A stretch of DNA of 64,000 nt from Acidocella sp. KAb 2-4 (GTDB lineage Bacteria; Pseudomonadota; Alphaproteobacteria; Acetobacterales; Acetobacteraceae): NCBI RefSeq assembly GCF_020567705.1, contig NZ_JAJDJU010000003.1, positions 143,243 to 207,242 of the forward strand, written 5' to 3'. The translations under genes and the position numbers were made by a program. Positions 18,127-27,633 of the stretch are shown here, one piece after another (positions within the stretch are counted from its first letter, which is position 1; each line of letters starts with the position of its first letter). The notes under the pieces are model-generated. The model did no database searches and was not told where the DNA came from. It saw nothing but the letters and a program-made list of their open reading frames with translations.

Positions 18127-18143
18127 GGCGGATAACAGACTCC

Positions 18144-18920
18144 TTACGCGGGCAGTATCGCGCGGGGCTGGCGCACCGGCAAGCCAGCCGCCGCCAAAGC
18201 CTGCTTCACCTGGGCGATGGTGAACTGGCCGAAATGGAACACGCTCGCCGCCAGCAGCCCGGTGGCCCCGGCCTGCGCGCCCTCGACGAAATGCTGCAGT
18301 GTGCCGACTCCGCCCGAGGCGATCACCGGCAGGCGAATCGCATCGCACACCCGGCGCAGTAATTCGAGGTCGAAGCCCTTGCCGGTGCCGTCGCGGTCCA
18401 TCGAGGTGAGCAGGATCTCGCCCGCGCCGTAGGCCTCCATCCGCTTGGCCCATTCCAGCACGTCGAGCCCGGTATTGGTGCGCCCACCATGCGAGAACAC
18501 CTCCCACTTGCCGGGGGCGCTCTGGCGGGCATCGATGGCCACGACCACGCATTGGCTGCCAAATTTCTCGGCGGCTTCCTTCACCAACTCGGGCCGCGCG
18601 ATGGCGGCGGAGTTGATCGAGCATTTATCCGCCCCGGCCAACAGCAGGCGGCGCATATCGGCCACCGAGCGGATGCCCCCGCCCACGGTGAGCGGCAGGA
18701 ACACCTTCTCCGCCGTGCGGTGCACCACGTCGAGAATCGTGTCGCGGTTGTCGGAGGAGGCGGTGATGTCGAGGAAGGTCAGCTCATCCGCCCCGGCGGC
18801 GTCGTAGACCACGGCCTGCTCCACCGGGTCTCCGGCGTCGCGCAGCGAGACGAAATTCACGCCTTTGACGACGCGGCCATCCTTCACGTCGAGGCAGGGG
18901 ATGACGCGCAGTTTCAGCAT
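18144..18920 (-). CDS. hisF: Imidazole glycerol phosphate synthase cyclase subunit HisF
   Basis: A 258-residue TIM barrel. Both catalytic aspartates are visible: [12 protein letters not shown] near the N-terminus and the strand 5 region [10 protein letters not shown]. It makes imidazole-glycerol phosphate and AICAR from PRFAR using ammonia from HisH. The start overlaps the end of hisA by 7 bases. Upstream in-frame sequence lies inside hisA and is not considered coding. Confidence 0.97.
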   Translation of the reverse strand: MLKLRVIPCLDVKDGRVVKGVNFVSLRDAGDPVEQAVVYDAAGADELTFLDITASSDNRDTILDVVHRTAEKVFLPLTVGGGIRSVADMRRLLLAGADKCSINSAAIARPELVKEAAEKFGSQCVVVAIDARQSAPGKWEVFSHGGRTNTGLDVLEWAKRMEAYGAGEILLTSMDRDGTGKGFDLELLRRVCDAIRLPVIASGGVGTLQHFVEGAQAGATGLLAASVFHFGQFTIAQVKQALAAAGLPVRQPRAILPA

Positions 18921-19645
18921 GCGGCCAGGGCCTCCGCCGGGGTGAGGGAGCCATCGTACAGCGCGCGGCCGAGGATGGTGCCGTTGAGGTTGGGCTGCTC
19001 TGCCGCGGCGGCCTTCAGCGCCACGATATCCGCCACCGAGGCGACGCCGCCCGAGGCGATGATGGGGATGTTCACCGCCCGCGCCAGTGCCTTGGTCTCG
19101 CCGAGGTTCAGCCCGGTCTTCATGCCGTCGCGCGCGATATCGGTGTAGATGATGGCGGCGATGCCGGCATCCTCGAAGCGCTTGGCCAGTTCGGGGGCGG
19201 GGATGTCCGAGGTCTCGGCCCAGCCCTCGGTGGCCACCATGCCGCCCTTGGCGTCGATGCCCACCACCACGCGGCCGGGAAACAGCTTCGCCGCCTCGCG
19301 CACCAGGGCCGGGTTTTTGGCCGCGGCGCTGCCCAGGATGACGCGGGTGATGCCCGCCGCCAGCCAGCGCTCGACCCCCGCGATGTCGCGGATGCCGCCG
19401 CCGAGCTGCACCGGGATTGAGACATGGGCGAGGATCGACTTCACCGCGTCCTCGTTCACCGTTTTGCCGGCGAAGGCGCCGTTGAGGTCCACCACATGCA
19501 CCCAGGCGAACCCGGCGCGCTGCCAGGCGGCGGCCTGCGCGCCCGGATCGGTGCCGAACACGGTGGCCTGGTCCATCTCGCCGCGCAGCAGGCGCACGCA
19601 ATGGCCGTCTTTGAGGTCGATGGCGGGGTAAAGGGTGAGGGTCAT
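18914..19645 (-). CDS. hisA: ProFAR isomerase HisA
   Basis: A 243-residue TIM barrel related to HisF. The catalytic aspartates are in [13 protein letters not shown] and [12 protein letters not shown]. It isomerises ProFAR to PRFAR, the fourth step of histidine synthesis. ATGA overlaps couple it to the upstream GNAT gene, and it overlaps hisF downstream. Confidence 0.97.
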   Translation of the reverse strand: MTLTLYPAIDLKDGHCVRLLRGEMDQATVFGTDPGAQAAAWQRAGFAWVHVVDLNGAFAGKTVNEDAVKSILAHVSIPVQLGGGIRDIAGVERWLAAGITRVILGSAAAKNPALVREAAKLFPGRVVVGIDAKGGMVATEGWAETSDIPAPELAKRFEDAGIAAIIYTDIARDGMKTGLNLGETKALARAVNIPIIASGGVASVADIVALKAAAAEQPNLNGTILGRALYDGSLTPAEALAAC

Positions 19646-20184
19646 TTCAGGAACTTATAATAAAAATGGCCGGGCACGATCGCCCCACGGATGCGCGCAT
19701 AGGCCGGGTGCGTGCCCCAGCGGATGAAGCCTTCCGATTCGTAGAGCGAGATCGCGCCTTTTTGCGTGTCGCGCACATCCAGGTTGAGCACCGCGAAGCC
19801 GAGCGCGCGCGCCCGTTCCTCGGCCTTGCGCAGAATGATCCGCGCCAAGCCATGGCCGCGCGCATAGGGGGCGACGAAATGGTGCATCATCTGCGCGGCG
19901 AAGGCCTGGGCCTCGTTGTTGCGCGACGGTTTCTGCAGCTGCGCGGCGCCATATACCATGCCGTCCATGCGCCCAACGATCAGCTCGCGCTCGGGCACCA
20001 GCAGCACGCCGCGGTAATATTGCTCGACCACCGCGGCCTTGGGCGGGCGCACCCAGCCAAAGCCGCCGCCATCGAGGATCGCCGCCGTGGCGGCCTCGGC
20101 CAAAGCGTGCAGATCGGTCTCGTCCTCGAAGCGTTCGAGGCGTTCGGCAACCAGGGTGGTGGGTGGGGGTAAAGCTTGGCTCAC
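19642..20184 (-). CDS. GNAT-family N-acetyltransferase inside the his operon
   Basis: 180 residues. A GNAT core with the acetyl-CoA loop region [21 protein letters not shown] (residues ~115-135) is followed by a C-terminal strand containing [19 protein letters not shown], the typical motif B. Acceptor substrate unknown. Its start overlaps the hydrolase stop and its stop overlaps the hisA start by 4 bases each, so it is translated as a member of the his operon. Nothing in its sequence points to a role in histidine synthesis. Confidence 0.85.
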   Translation of the reverse strand: MSQALPPPTTLVAERLERFEDETDLHALAEAATAAILDGGGFGWVRPPKAAVVEQYYRGVLLVPERELIVGRMDGMVYGAAQLQKPSRNNEAQAFAAQMMHHFVAPYARGHGLARIILRKAEERARALGFAVLNLDVRDTQKGAISLYESEGFIRWGTHPAYARIRGAIVPGHFYYKFLK

Positions 20185-21041
20185 GGTTGCCTCTTGGCCT
20201 CATCTCCGCCCGCGATCAAGCCGCCCGGCGCATTTTGCGGCGGGGCGAGCAGGGCGGTCCATTGCGCGGCGGAGAGCTGGGTGTCCCAGTCGTCATGCCC
20301 GGCTTCGGGCAGGGCGACGACCTGCGCCGGTGGCAGCGACAGGCAGGCCGCCAGCGCCTGCGCGTGATGCGGGGGGATCGTATGATCCTGCCCGGCATAG
20401 ACGATGAACACGCGCGCGCTCAGCTTGGCCAGGGCGGCGCAGGAATCATAGTCGGTGCCATCGGCATCGAGCAGCAGGCGCACCGGCACATAGGGGTAGC
20501 GCTCCTGCGCCACGGCGCTCATCCGGTCCCACGGCACGAACAGGATCACCCGCGCCGGATCGGCCGCCGACGCGGCCTGGGCGGCGATGCCCGCGCCCAG
20601 CGAATTGCCGGCGATGAAGAAAGGCGTGCCGGGATAGGCCTGCTGGATGCGCCGCGCCAGGGCCCGTGCCTCGGCGATCACGGTGTCATGGCGCGGGATT
20701 TTACCGGCGCGGATGTCGTAGCCGGGATATTCGACGAACACCACGCGCCAGCCGCGGGCGGTGAAGAACGGGCCGTAATTCTTGGCGGCGGCCCAGGCTT
20801 CCTCGTTATTGCCGTGGAAATACAGCACCGTGCCCACCGGCGTGCCAGCGGGGGCGTCGATCCAGCCGATCGTGTGCCCGGCGGCGTCGGTGAGCGGGGG
20901 CAGGGCGATGGGGGCGTCATGCGGCGCCAGGGCGGTGCCCACATAGAGCAGCCGGTTCTGGTTGAGCAGCAGGTAGCCGCAGATGCTGGCATAGACTAGC
21001 GCGGCCAGGAACCCCAGGCTCAGGAGCGTCTTTTTGATCAT
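20181..21041 (-). CDS. Membrane-anchored alpha/beta hydrolase inside the his operon
   Basis: 286 residues. An N-terminal transmembrane or signal-anchor segment (residues ~5-25) precedes an alpha/beta hydrolase fold of the BEM46/YfhR type. It has the oxyanion segment LYFHGNNEEAW, nucleophile elbow IAGNSLGAGIA (Ser), acid in VYAGQDHTIPP and catalytic His in LPEAGHDDW. Family members are esterases with unknown natural substrates. The ATG at 21041 begins the anchor. It lies between hisH and the GNAT gene. Confidence 0.87.
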   Translation of the reverse strand: MIKKTLLSLGFLAALVYASICGYLLLNQNRLLYVGTALAPHDAPIALPPLTDAAGHTIGWIDAPAGTPVGTVLYFHGNNEEAWAAAKNYGPFFTARGWRVVFVEYPGYDIRAGKIPRHDTVIAEARALARRIQQAYPGTPFFIAGNSLGAGIAAQAASAADPARVILFVPWDRMSAVAQERYPYVPVRLLLDADGTDYDSCAALAKLSARVFIVYAGQDHTIPPHHAQALAACLSLPPAQVVALPEAGHDDWDTQLSAAQWTALLAPPQNAPGGLIAGGDEAKRQP

Positions 21042-21069
21042 GGCGTTTCCCCCCGGGGCTGCGGCCCGT

Positions 21070-21705
21070 TCAGGGCTCCCAGGTGAGGAAGTTGCCGAGG
21101 ATGCGCAGCCCCACCTGCTGGCTCTTCTCGGCATGGAATTGCGTGCCCGCCATGTTGCCGGTGGCGACCATGGCGACGACATCGCCCTCATAATCGGTGG
21201 TGGCGATGATCTGATCGGCCCGCCCGCCGGTGAGCGCGTAGGAATGCACGAAATAGGCGTGGTCGCCGGGTTGCAGCCCCTCCAACAGCTTATGCGCGCC
21301 GGGGGTGAAGCGCAGCTCGTTCCAGCCCATATGCGGCAGCCGGGCATTGCCGACTTGCATCGGCGCGATCTCGCCCCGGACCCAGCCGAAGCCCTGGGTG
21401 ACACCATGCTCCAGCCCGCGCTCGGCCATCAGCTGCATGCCGACGCAGATGCCCAGAAACGGCGCGCCCTGGGCGACACGGCCGAGCATCGCCTCCTCCA
21501 GCCCGCTAACGCTGGCGAGCCCGCGCGCGCAATCGGGGAAGGCGCCCTGGCCGGGCAGCACGATGCGGTCGGCCTTGGCCACGAGATCGGGGTCGGCGGT
21601 GATGCGCACATCGGCGGCAATGCCGCGCAGCGTGGCGGCGAGCGCCAGCCCGCGCGCGGCGGAGGCGAGATTGCCGCTCTGGTAATCGATGACGGTGACG
21701 AGCAT
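21070..21705 (-). CDS. hisH: Imidazole glycerol phosphate synthase glutaminase subunit HisH
   Basis: A 211-residue class I glutamine amidotransferase. The nucleophile cysteine is at residue 87 in FLGICVGMQLM, and the His of the triad is in QFHAEKSQQVG near the C-terminus. It supplies ammonia to HisF. It begins 4 bases after hisB. Confidence 0.96.
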   Translation of the reverse strand: MLVTVIDYQSGNLASAARGLALAATLRGIAADVRITADPDLVAKADRIVLPGQGAFPDCARGLASVSGLEEAMLGRVAQGAPFLGICVGMQLMAERGLEHGVTQGFGWVRGEIAPMQVGNARLPHMGWNELRFTPGAHKLLEGLQPGDHAYFVHSYALTGGRADQIIATTDYEGDVVAMVATGNMAGTQFHAEKSQQVGLRILGNFLTWEP

Positions 21706-21709
21706 GGGG

Positions 21710-22300
21710 TTAGATCACGCCCTTGGTCGAGGGGATCTCACCGGCCACGCGCGGCTCGATGGCCACGGCCGCGCGCAGCGCCCGGCCGACGGCCTTGAAC
21801 GAGGCCTCGGCCACGTGGTGCGCGTTATGCCCAGCGCGCTGGATGACATGCAGGTTGAACAGCCCGTTGCCGGCCAGGGCGCGGAAGAATTCCTCGACGA
21901 GCTGGGTGTCCATCTGCCCCAGCATCGGGCGCTCGAAGCTCACATTCCAGACGACGAAGGCGCGGCCAGAGAGGTCGAGCGCCGCTTCCACCAGCGCCTC
22001 GTCCATCGGCACCACGGCATGGCCGAAGCGCTGGATGCCGCGCTTGGCGCCCAGCGCGTTGCACAGCGCCTGGCCGAACACGATGCCGACATCCTCGACT
22101 GTGTGATGCGCGTCGATATGCAAATCGCCCTTGGCCTGCACCGTGAGGTCGAACAGACCATGCCGGGCGAAGGCGCTCAGCATGTGGTCGAAATAGCCGA
22201 TGCCGGTGTTGATATCGGCCTTGCCCGTGCCGTCGAGGTTGAGCCGGATCAGGATGTCGGTCTCGGAGGTTTTGCGGCTGAGTTCGGATGTGCGTGTCAT
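21710..22300 (-). CDS. hisB: Imidazoleglycerol-phosphate dehydratase HisB (monofunctional)
   Basis: A 196-residue IGPD. It shows both manganese-binding repeats: HHTVEDVGI in the first half and HNAHHVAEASFKA in the second. There is no N-terminal histidinol-phosphatase domain, as usual outside gammaproteobacteria. It is the first gene of the minus-strand his operon and divergent from the Bcr/CflA exporter. Confidence 0.97.
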   Translation of the reverse strand: MTRTSELSRKTSETDILIRLNLDGTGKADINTGIGYFDHMLSAFARHGLFDLTVQAKGDLHIDAHHTVEDVGIVFGQALCNALGAKRGIQRFGHAVVPMDEALVEAALDLSGRAFVVWNVSFERPMLGQMDTQLVEEFFRALAGNGLFNLHVIQRAGHNAHHVAEASFKAVGRALRAAVAIEPRVAGEIPSTKGVI

Positions 22301-22424
22301 GTCTCACGCCTACAACAAAGGCGCGCGAAGTTAAACCGGATTGGCGCGAGGTGGCGGCGCGGGCAAGGCTCGGTTGCGGTTTTGCGCTCTGGCCGCGGGC
22401 GTGGCGCCCCGGTAAAGCTGGCTC

Positions 22425-23615
22425 ATGGTCCGCCGCGTTACCACCAGATTGCCGCTGCTGCTCGGGTTTCTGATCGCGATCGGGCCGGTCTCGACCGACA
22501 TGTATCTGCCGGCCTTTCCGCAGATCGCACGCGAGTTCCACAACGCGGCTGCCCCGCAATATTCGCTGGCGGCCTATTTCGTCGGCCTTGCCATCGGCCA
22601 GATGACGCAGGGCGCGCTCTCCGACCGGCTGGGGCGGCGCGTGCCGCTGCTCGCCGGGCTGGTGCTCTACACCTTCGCCACCATTGGCTGCTGGCTGAGC
22701 TGGAGCGTGTCCTCGCTGGTGGTGTTCCGCTTTCTCACCGCGCTCGGGGCTTCGGCGGGCACGGTGATCCCGCGCGCCATGGTGCGCGACTTGGCCGACG
22801 GGCCGGAGGCGGCGAAGTTGTTCTCCAAGCTGATGCTGGTGATGGGCGTGGCGCCGATCACCGCGCCAATGCTGGGCGCGGCGGTGGTGGGCTGGCTTTC
22901 CTGGCGGGTGATCTTCGCCGTTTGCGCGCTCTATGGCGTGGTGGCGGTGGTGCTGGCCTGGCGCTATCTGCCCGATACGCTGCCGCGCGAGCGGCGCACG
23001 CTCATCGGCGCCGGGGCGGTGCTGCTGCGCTATGTGCATATTTTCCGCGAGCCCGCGTTCCTCAGCCACGCGATGATCGGCGCCGCCACCTCGGCCTGCC
23101 TGTTCGCCTATCTGGCCGCCACGCCGCAGATCTTCATCGGTGAATATGATTGGAGCAGCGCCGGCTACGCGCTGCTGTTCGGCGTCAACTCCACCGCCTA
23201 TATCGCCTACAGCCAGATCAACCCGCTCCTGGTGAACCGCTTCGGCCTGGCGCCGGTGATCACCGCCAGCGTGGCGGTGCAGCTTGCCGCGTCGCTCTAT
23301 TTGTCCGGGTTGGCGCTGCATCCGTTCGGGGCGCTGCCCATCGCGGGCGGGTTGCTGATCGCGGAGATCGGGTTCGGGCTGCTCACACCCTGCGCCATGG
23401 TGGGGGCGCTGTCGCGGCACCAGGCCCATGCGGGCAGCGCGGCGGCCCTGCTCGGCACCATGCAATATACGGGCGGCGCCATCGCCGGCCTGGCCGTGGG
23501 CGTGCTGGCCGATGGCACCTCCCGCCCCATGGCATTCGCGATGCTGGGTTGCGCCGTCGTGGCGCTGCTTGCGGCGCGCAGGCGCCCCAGCTTAAGCTTC
23601 AGTCCTGCGGAGTGA
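22425..23615 (+). CDS. Bcr/CflA-family multidrug exporter (MFS)
   Basis: A 396-residue, twelve-helix major facilitator. The N-terminal IGPVSTDMYLPAFPQI motif is diagnostic of the DHA1 Bcr/CflA subfamily, and the loop 2-3 motif A is GALSDRLGRRVPLL. It would export drugs or small metabolites by proton antiport. It is divergent from hisB. The next gene begins 10 bases after its stop. Confidence 0.93.
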   Translation: MVRRVTTRLPLLLGFLIAIGPVSTDMYLPAFPQIAREFHNAAAPQYSLAAYFVGLAIGQMTQGALSDRLGRRVPLLAGLVLYTFATIGCWLSWSVSSLVVFRFLTALGASAGTVIPRAMVRDLADGPEAAKLFSKLMLVMGVAPITAPMLGAAVVGWLSWRVIFAVCALYGVVAVVLAWRYLPDTLPRERRTLIGAGAVLLRYVHIFREPAFLSHAMIGAATSACLFAYLAATPQIFIGEYDWSSAGYALLFGVNSTAYIAYSQINPLLVNRFGLAPVITASVAVQLAASLYLSGLALHPFGALPIAGGLLIAEIGFGLLTPCAMVGALSRHQAHAGSAAALLGTMQYTGGAIAGLAVGVLADGTSRPMAFAMLGCAVVALLAARRRPSLSFSPAE

Positions 23616-23625
23616 TCAAGAAAAC

Positions 23626-24360
23626 ATGTCCAGACCCAATCTCATCGGAATTCCCGCCTGCACCAAATTCGTGTCGGGCTATGTCCAGCATGCCACCCCG
23701 GCCCGTTATGGCGCCGCGCTGGTGGCGGCCTCCAACGCCATGCCGGTGCTGATCCCGCCCGAGGGCGAGGCGATGCTGCCGTTGCTGGAGCGCCTCGACG
23801 GCATCATGTTCAACGGCTCGCCCTCCAACGTGGCGCCGATGCGCTACGGCGCGGATTTCGACGCCACCCCCGACGACCACGACCCCGACCGCGACGCCAC
23901 TACGCTGCCGATGATCCGCGCGGCGCTGGATATGGGCATGCCGATCCTGTGCATCTGCCGCGGCCTGCAGGAGCTGAACGTGGCCCTGGGCGGCACGCTG
24001 TATCAGGAGGTCCACAAGATCCCCGGCCGCCTCGACCACCGCTCACCCGAGGGCGAGCACCGCTTCGATCTCAAGCACGGCGTGTCGCTCACCGGCGAGC
24101 TGGCGCATCTGCTCGGCGCGGCGGAAATCCAGGTGAACTCGCTGCACGGCCAGGCGATCGACCAGCTCGCCCCCGGCTTGGCGGTGGAGGCGATGGCGCC
24201 GGACGGGACCATCGAGGCCGTGCGCGTGGAAGGCGCGAAAGCCTTCGCCATCGCCGTGCAATGGCATCCCGAGTGGGAAGTGACCCATTTCCCCGACCGG
24301 CTGCGCCTGTTCAACGCCTTTGGCGAGGCCTGCCGGGAGTTCGCGGCGAAGCGCAAGTAA
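23626..24360 (+). CDS. Gamma-glutamyl-gamma-aminobutyrate hydrolase family protein (peptidase C26, PuuD-like)
   Basis: A 244-residue class I glutamine amidotransferase-like hydrolase. The nucleophile Cys is in LCICRGLQELNVALGG, and the triad His/Glu in QWHPEWE. Enzymes of this family cleave gamma-glutamyl amides such as gamma-glutamyl-GABA in putrescine use. No other putrescine gene is present, so the precise substrate is open. It is 10 bases after the exporter and probably co-transcribed. Confidence 0.9.
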   Translation: MSRPNLIGIPACTKFVSGYVQHATPARYGAALVAASNAMPVLIPPEGEAMLPLLERLDGIMFNGSPSNVAPMRYGADFDATPDDHDPDRDATTLPMIRAALDMGMPILCICRGLQELNVALGGTLYQEVHKIPGRLDHRSPEGEHRFDLKHGVSLTGELAHLLGAAEIQVNSLHGQAIDQLAPGLAVEAMAPDGTIEAVRVEGAKAFAIAVQWHPEWEVTHFPDRLRLFNAFGEACREFAAKRK

Positions 24361-24421
24361 GTCCGGCGTTACCGAACGAAACACATCTTCGCGCCGGAAT
24401 CCCGCCGCAATCGGGTACATA

Positions 24422-24445
24422 ATGACCCTCGAAAAGGAGGGTCAT
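24422..24445 (+). promoter_or_regulatory. Hairpin that sequesters the ribosome binding site of the small Gln-rich gene
   Basis: ATGACCCTC (24422-24430) and GAGGGTCAT (24437-24445) are perfect 9-bp complements around GAAAAG. The Shine-Dalgarno AAGGAGG (24434-24440) lies half in the loop and half in the stem, and the ATG follows at 24448. Such a structure would restrict initiation unless opened. Confidence 0.55.
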
Positions 24446-24447
24446 CA

Positions 24448-24891
24448 ATGGATATCCAGACCATCGACAATCAGTACGGCCAGTTGCAGACGCGCTCACA
24501 GCAGACGGTGGGCGAGTTGCAGGGGCTGGCCCAGAAGCTGCAAGCCGCGGCGCAGGCCGGGAACATGGACGCGCGGGAATGGCTGCTCGATCTGCGTGGC
24601 GTCGCGCTGGCGATCAAGGCTGAGCAGGATCAGGTGGCCAATCTGTTGCAGGCGATTCACAACATGTTGGCCGCGCAGCCTGTGCCGCAATCAGTGCCGC
24701 AGGCCATGCCGCAATCGCCTTGGGGCGCGCCGCAAGGTTATCCGCAGCAGGGCGGTTATCCGCCGCAGGGTTACGCGCAGCCGCAGCAAGGCGGGCTGCT
24801 GGGCGCGTTCCTCAATTCCGGCTTCGGCCGGGCGCTGGAAATGGGCGCCGGGTTTGGCATCGGCGAAGACATCATCAATAAAATCTTCTGA
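24448..24891 (+). CDS. Small uncharacterised Gln/Pro/Gly-rich protein
   Basis: 147 residues with no family I can name. Residues 1-75 are predicted amphipathic helices rich in Gln and Leu, resembling a coiled coil. Residues ~76-115 are a low-complexity Pro/Gln/Gly/Tyr tract with repeated PQG/QGGYP units. Residues ~116-147 are Gly-rich, ending GIGEDIINKIF, with a hydrophobic stretch like those of small oligomerising or membrane-associating proteins. A strong AAGGAGG precedes the ATG but is held in a hairpin. Confidence 0.75.
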   Translation: MDIQTIDNQYGQLQTRSQQTVGELQGLAQKLQAAAQAGNMDAREWLLDLRGVALAIKAEQDQVANLLQAIHNMLAAQPVPQSVPQAMPQSPWGAPQGYPQQGGYPPQGYAQPQQGGLLGAFLNSGFGRALEMGAGFGIGEDIINKIF

Positions 24892-24936
24892 GCGCGGCGG
24901 GAGGGCGAAAGCCCCCCGGACCATGCTGGGCGCGGC

Positions 24937-26478
24937 TCAGCGCGGGCCCGATTTCACCCCGCGCCGGAGCGCCGACCAGGTTCCCGCCAAGCTGGCGGCG
25001 GCTTTGGCCAGGGCTGGCGGGTGGCGGTTGCGCAGCAGCAGCCCCGCATAGGTCAGGCCGGTGGCCATCACCACGCTGGCGATACGGAACACGGGCGCAT
25101 CGCCCCAGGGCAGCAGCCGCAGCGCCGAGGCCATCGCCACCATGGCGGCGATGCCGATGGCGGGCGGCAGGAATGGGCGCAGCAGCTGGGCGAGCGTGAT
25201 CTGCCAATGCCGCCACAGATAATGCGCCCCCCAGGCCAGCAGCGGCGGATAGACGGCGAACCAGATGCTGGCCACGGCGATCAGCCCGATCTGCGTATGG
25301 CAGCTGAACCCGACCGCCAGAATGCCGAGGGTGAGCATTGTCAGCGTGATGGTGGAGAGGCTGGCGGCGGTGCCCGGCTTGCCGGAGGCGAGCAGCACCG
25401 GCGGCAGTAATTGCGAGGTCACGCGCAGGATGGCCGCTGCGGCCAGGATCTGCAAAGGCAAGGCGCCCGCGGCGTAGCTATGGCCCTGGCTGTCATGCAG
25501 CAGCGAGGTCAGCGGCAGCGCCACCAGCATCAGCGCGGCCATGAATGGCGCGACCAGCGTGGTCAGCCGTTGCAGCGACCATAAGAGCGCCTCGCGCAGA
25601 TGCGCGGGCACCGCGGCCACGCGGGCAAAGACTGGCAGCGCCGTGCGGTTGACGAGCGTGCCCACGGCCATCGCCGGTTCCATCGCCAGATCGAACACCA
25701 CGCGATACAGCGCCAGCGGGGTCGGCCCGTAGAACCAGCCGACCAGCAGATAGTCGATATTCTTGAAGATCTGGTCGGAAATATGGGCTGTGGCCGAGCG
25801 CAGGCCGAAATGCGCGAGCGGCCGGATCTCGGCCAGGGAGAAGCGCAGCGATGGGCGGAACGGCCTGGCCCATAAGCTGCCAGCCAGGATGAACACGCCG
25901 CTGGCCAAAAAGCTGCCAACCAGTGCCCAGGCGCCGCCGCCCAGCAATGCGATGACCAGGCGCGTGAGCGCGGCGCCGAAGGTTGAGGCGACGTTGATGG
26001 CGGCGATGCGCTCGTAGCGCAATTCACGGTTCAGCAGCGCCATCGGGATCACGGCGCCGCCGACGATCGGCTGCTTGAGCGCGATGACGATGAAATACGC
26101 CGCCATGCCCGGCACGTTGTAGAACATCTGCACCAGCGGCGCGGCGGCCAGGGTGAGGCCGGAGACGATCACCGCGATCCCGAGAATGTACCAGAACAGC
26201 GATTGCAGATGGCGATGGCTAAGCTCTTGCGCCTGCACGATGGCGTCGCCCGTGCCCAGCCCGTCAAAGGCCTCGATCATCATGCCGAAGGAGATGACCA
26301 GCGAGCCGATGCCGACCTGCTGCTGCGTGAGATACAGCAGGACGACGATGATCGTGGAAAAATCGGTGATTTTGGCGACGAGCGTGGCGCCGCCCAGCCA
26401 GTTGAAGCCGCGCGCCAGATGCCGGCGGTGATGCGCCGTGGCATCGGCGCCGGGCTGTGCCGGAGGGGGCGCGTCCAT
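24937..26478 (-). CDS. Wzx/WzxC-type polysaccharide or glycolipid flippase (MOP superfamily)
   Basis: 513 residues with about 12-14 transmembrane helices. It has the family features LARGFNWLGGATLVAKITDF at the N-terminus and FGLRSATAHISDQIFKNIDYLLVG mid-protein. It resembles lipopolysaccharide/capsule flippases that move lipid-linked glycans outward. Its ATG directly abuts the stop of the GT9 gene, making a two-gene minus-strand unit at the left edge of the sphingolipid/inositol island. No Wzy polymerase is nearby, which favours a single-unit glycolipid as cargo (inference). Confidence 0.85.
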   Translation of the reverse strand: MDAPPPAQPGADATAHHRRHLARGFNWLGGATLVAKITDFSTIIVVLLYLTQQQVGIGSLVISFGMMIEAFDGLGTGDAIVQAQELSHRHLQSLFWYILGIAVIVSGLTLAAAPLVQMFYNVPGMAAYFIVIALKQPIVGGAVIPMALLNRELRYERIAAINVASTFGAALTRLVIALLGGGAWALVGSFLASGVFILAGSLWARPFRPSLRFSLAEIRPLAHFGLRSATAHISDQIFKNIDYLLVGWFYGPTPLALYRVVFDLAMEPAMAVGTLVNRTALPVFARVAAVPAHLREALLWSLQRLTTLVAPFMAALMLVALPLTSLLHDSQGHSYAAGALPLQILAAAAILRVTSQLLPPVLLASGKPGTAASLSTITLTMLTLGILAVGFSCHTQIGLIAVASIWFAVYPPLLAWGAHYLWRHWQITLAQLLRPFLPPAIGIAAMVAMASALRLLPWGDAPVFRIASVVMATGLTYAGLLLRNRHPPALAKAAASLAGTWSALRRGVKSGPR

Positions 26479-27621
26479 TCAGCGCCCCTCAGCCGCCGCC
26501 AAGGTCTCGTGAGCGGCCCAGAGCCGCCCGATGGCCGTGATGACCTGCGCCACGCCGAGCCCGGCCATGCAGCGCGCGTTATAGTGGCACTGCCGGGGCG
26601 CGCGGCCGCAGCGGCGGATCCAAGGGCGGCGGCGCTTGAACAGATCGTCCTGATCGCGGCAGGGCATATCCTCGACCATCACCTCGGCGCAGGGCGTGTT
26701 CCGCCAGAATTTGCCCCGGCCGAACAGGGCAGGGGCGCCCGGCCCGAATAGCGCCACGGCGGGCACGCCGGTCAGACGGGCCAGATGCGCGACCCCGGTA
26801 TCGGGCGAGACGAACAGGCGCGCTTGCGCCATCAGGTGCCAGATTTGGGCGAGATCAAGCCGCCCGGCATAGGATTGGTGTTGCCCCTCCGGGTCGATCT
26901 CGCGCACCAGCCCGTCTTCGCCCGGCCCGCCGCTCCACACCACGTCCAGCCCCTGCGCGCCAAGCCATTGCGCCAATTGCCGCCAGTTTTGCGCGGGCCA
27001 GAATTTCAACGGGGTGCTGGCGCCGGCATGCAGCACCGCATAGGGGCGGGCGGGCAGCGCAAAGGGCGTGCAGGCTGGCTTTGGCCAGTCCCCCGGCGTG
27101 AAGGCTTCCGGCTCCGGCCCCGGCACCAGGGCCGAGAAGATTTCGCCGGTGGCGGTTGGCGTCTGGGGGTATTCGACCAATTCATCGATCGGCCAGCTCT
27201 TCACCACTGGGCTGTCCCCCGCATGGGCGACGATCCATTTCGCCCGCAAGGCCCGTGCCAGCCAGCTATGCCGGTTGTCGCCGGGCAGAATGGCGAGGTC
27301 GAAGCCGTCCTGGCGCAGCATCGCCGCCACGGTCTCGAACTGGCGCGGATGATAGGGCCAGGCGATCACGCCGTAAGGGCGCGTCTCGTAGAGCGGCATC
27401 ATCGGCAGCGGGGTGATGAGTACGATCTCCGCCGCGGGGTAGCGTGCGCGCAGCTTGGCCAGCAGCGGCGTCACCATCAGCGCGTCGCCAAGCCGCAGAT
27501 GCGGCGCCACCAAAATCCGGCGCGGATCGGCCGGGCGTCCGCGGGGGCGGGGGTGGCGCGGGCGCAGATACAGCGCCCGCCAGACCGTGCGGATGATCGA
27601 GGGAACCTCGCTGTCCAGAAT
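26479..27621 (-). CDS. Glycosyltransferase family 9 (heptosyltransferase-like), probable non-AUG start
   Basis: A GT9 protein of about 345-380 residues. It has the nucleotide-sugar fold VAPHLRLGDALMVTPLLAKL at the N-terminus, and FVSPDTGVAHLARLTGVPAVALFG, the conserved GT9 donor-site motif, near the C-terminus. A TTG at 27513 would start in the middle of the first beta strand. The frame is open further up and the only good ribosome site, AAGGAG at 27626-27631, precedes an ATT (27621) and a CTG (27618), with no ATG, GTG or TTG at a useful distance. The upstream coordinate given is therefore provisional. The GT9 C-terminus also carries a Cys/His-rich segment (CRDQDD...CGRAPRQCHYNARC). Confidence 0.8.
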   Translation of the reverse strand: MLDSEVPSIIRTVWRALYLRPRHPRPRGRPADPRRILVAPHLRLGDALMVTPLLAKLRARYPAAEIVLITPLPMMPLYETRPYGVIAWPYHPRQFETVAAMLRQDGFDLAILPGDNRHSWLARALRAKWIVAHAGDSPVVKSWPIDELVEYPQTPTATGEIFSALVPGPEPEAFTPGDWPKPACTPFALPARPYAVLHAGASTPLKFWPAQNWRQLAQWLGAQGLDVVWSGGPGEDGLVREIDPEGQHQSYAGRLDLAQIWHLMAQARLFVSPDTGVAHLARLTGVPAVALFGPGAPALFGRGKFWRNTPCAEVMVEDMPCRDQDDLFKRRRPWIRRCGRAPRQCHYNARCMAGLGVAQVITAIGRLWAAHETLAAAEGR

Positions 27622-27633
27622 GATACTCCTTAC

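Noticed and set aside
27513..27515. TTG at 27513 as the start of the GT9 gene
   Set aside because: It would remove the first residues of the Rossmann strand and has no ribosome site; the upstream AAGGAG region fits better, though uncertain.
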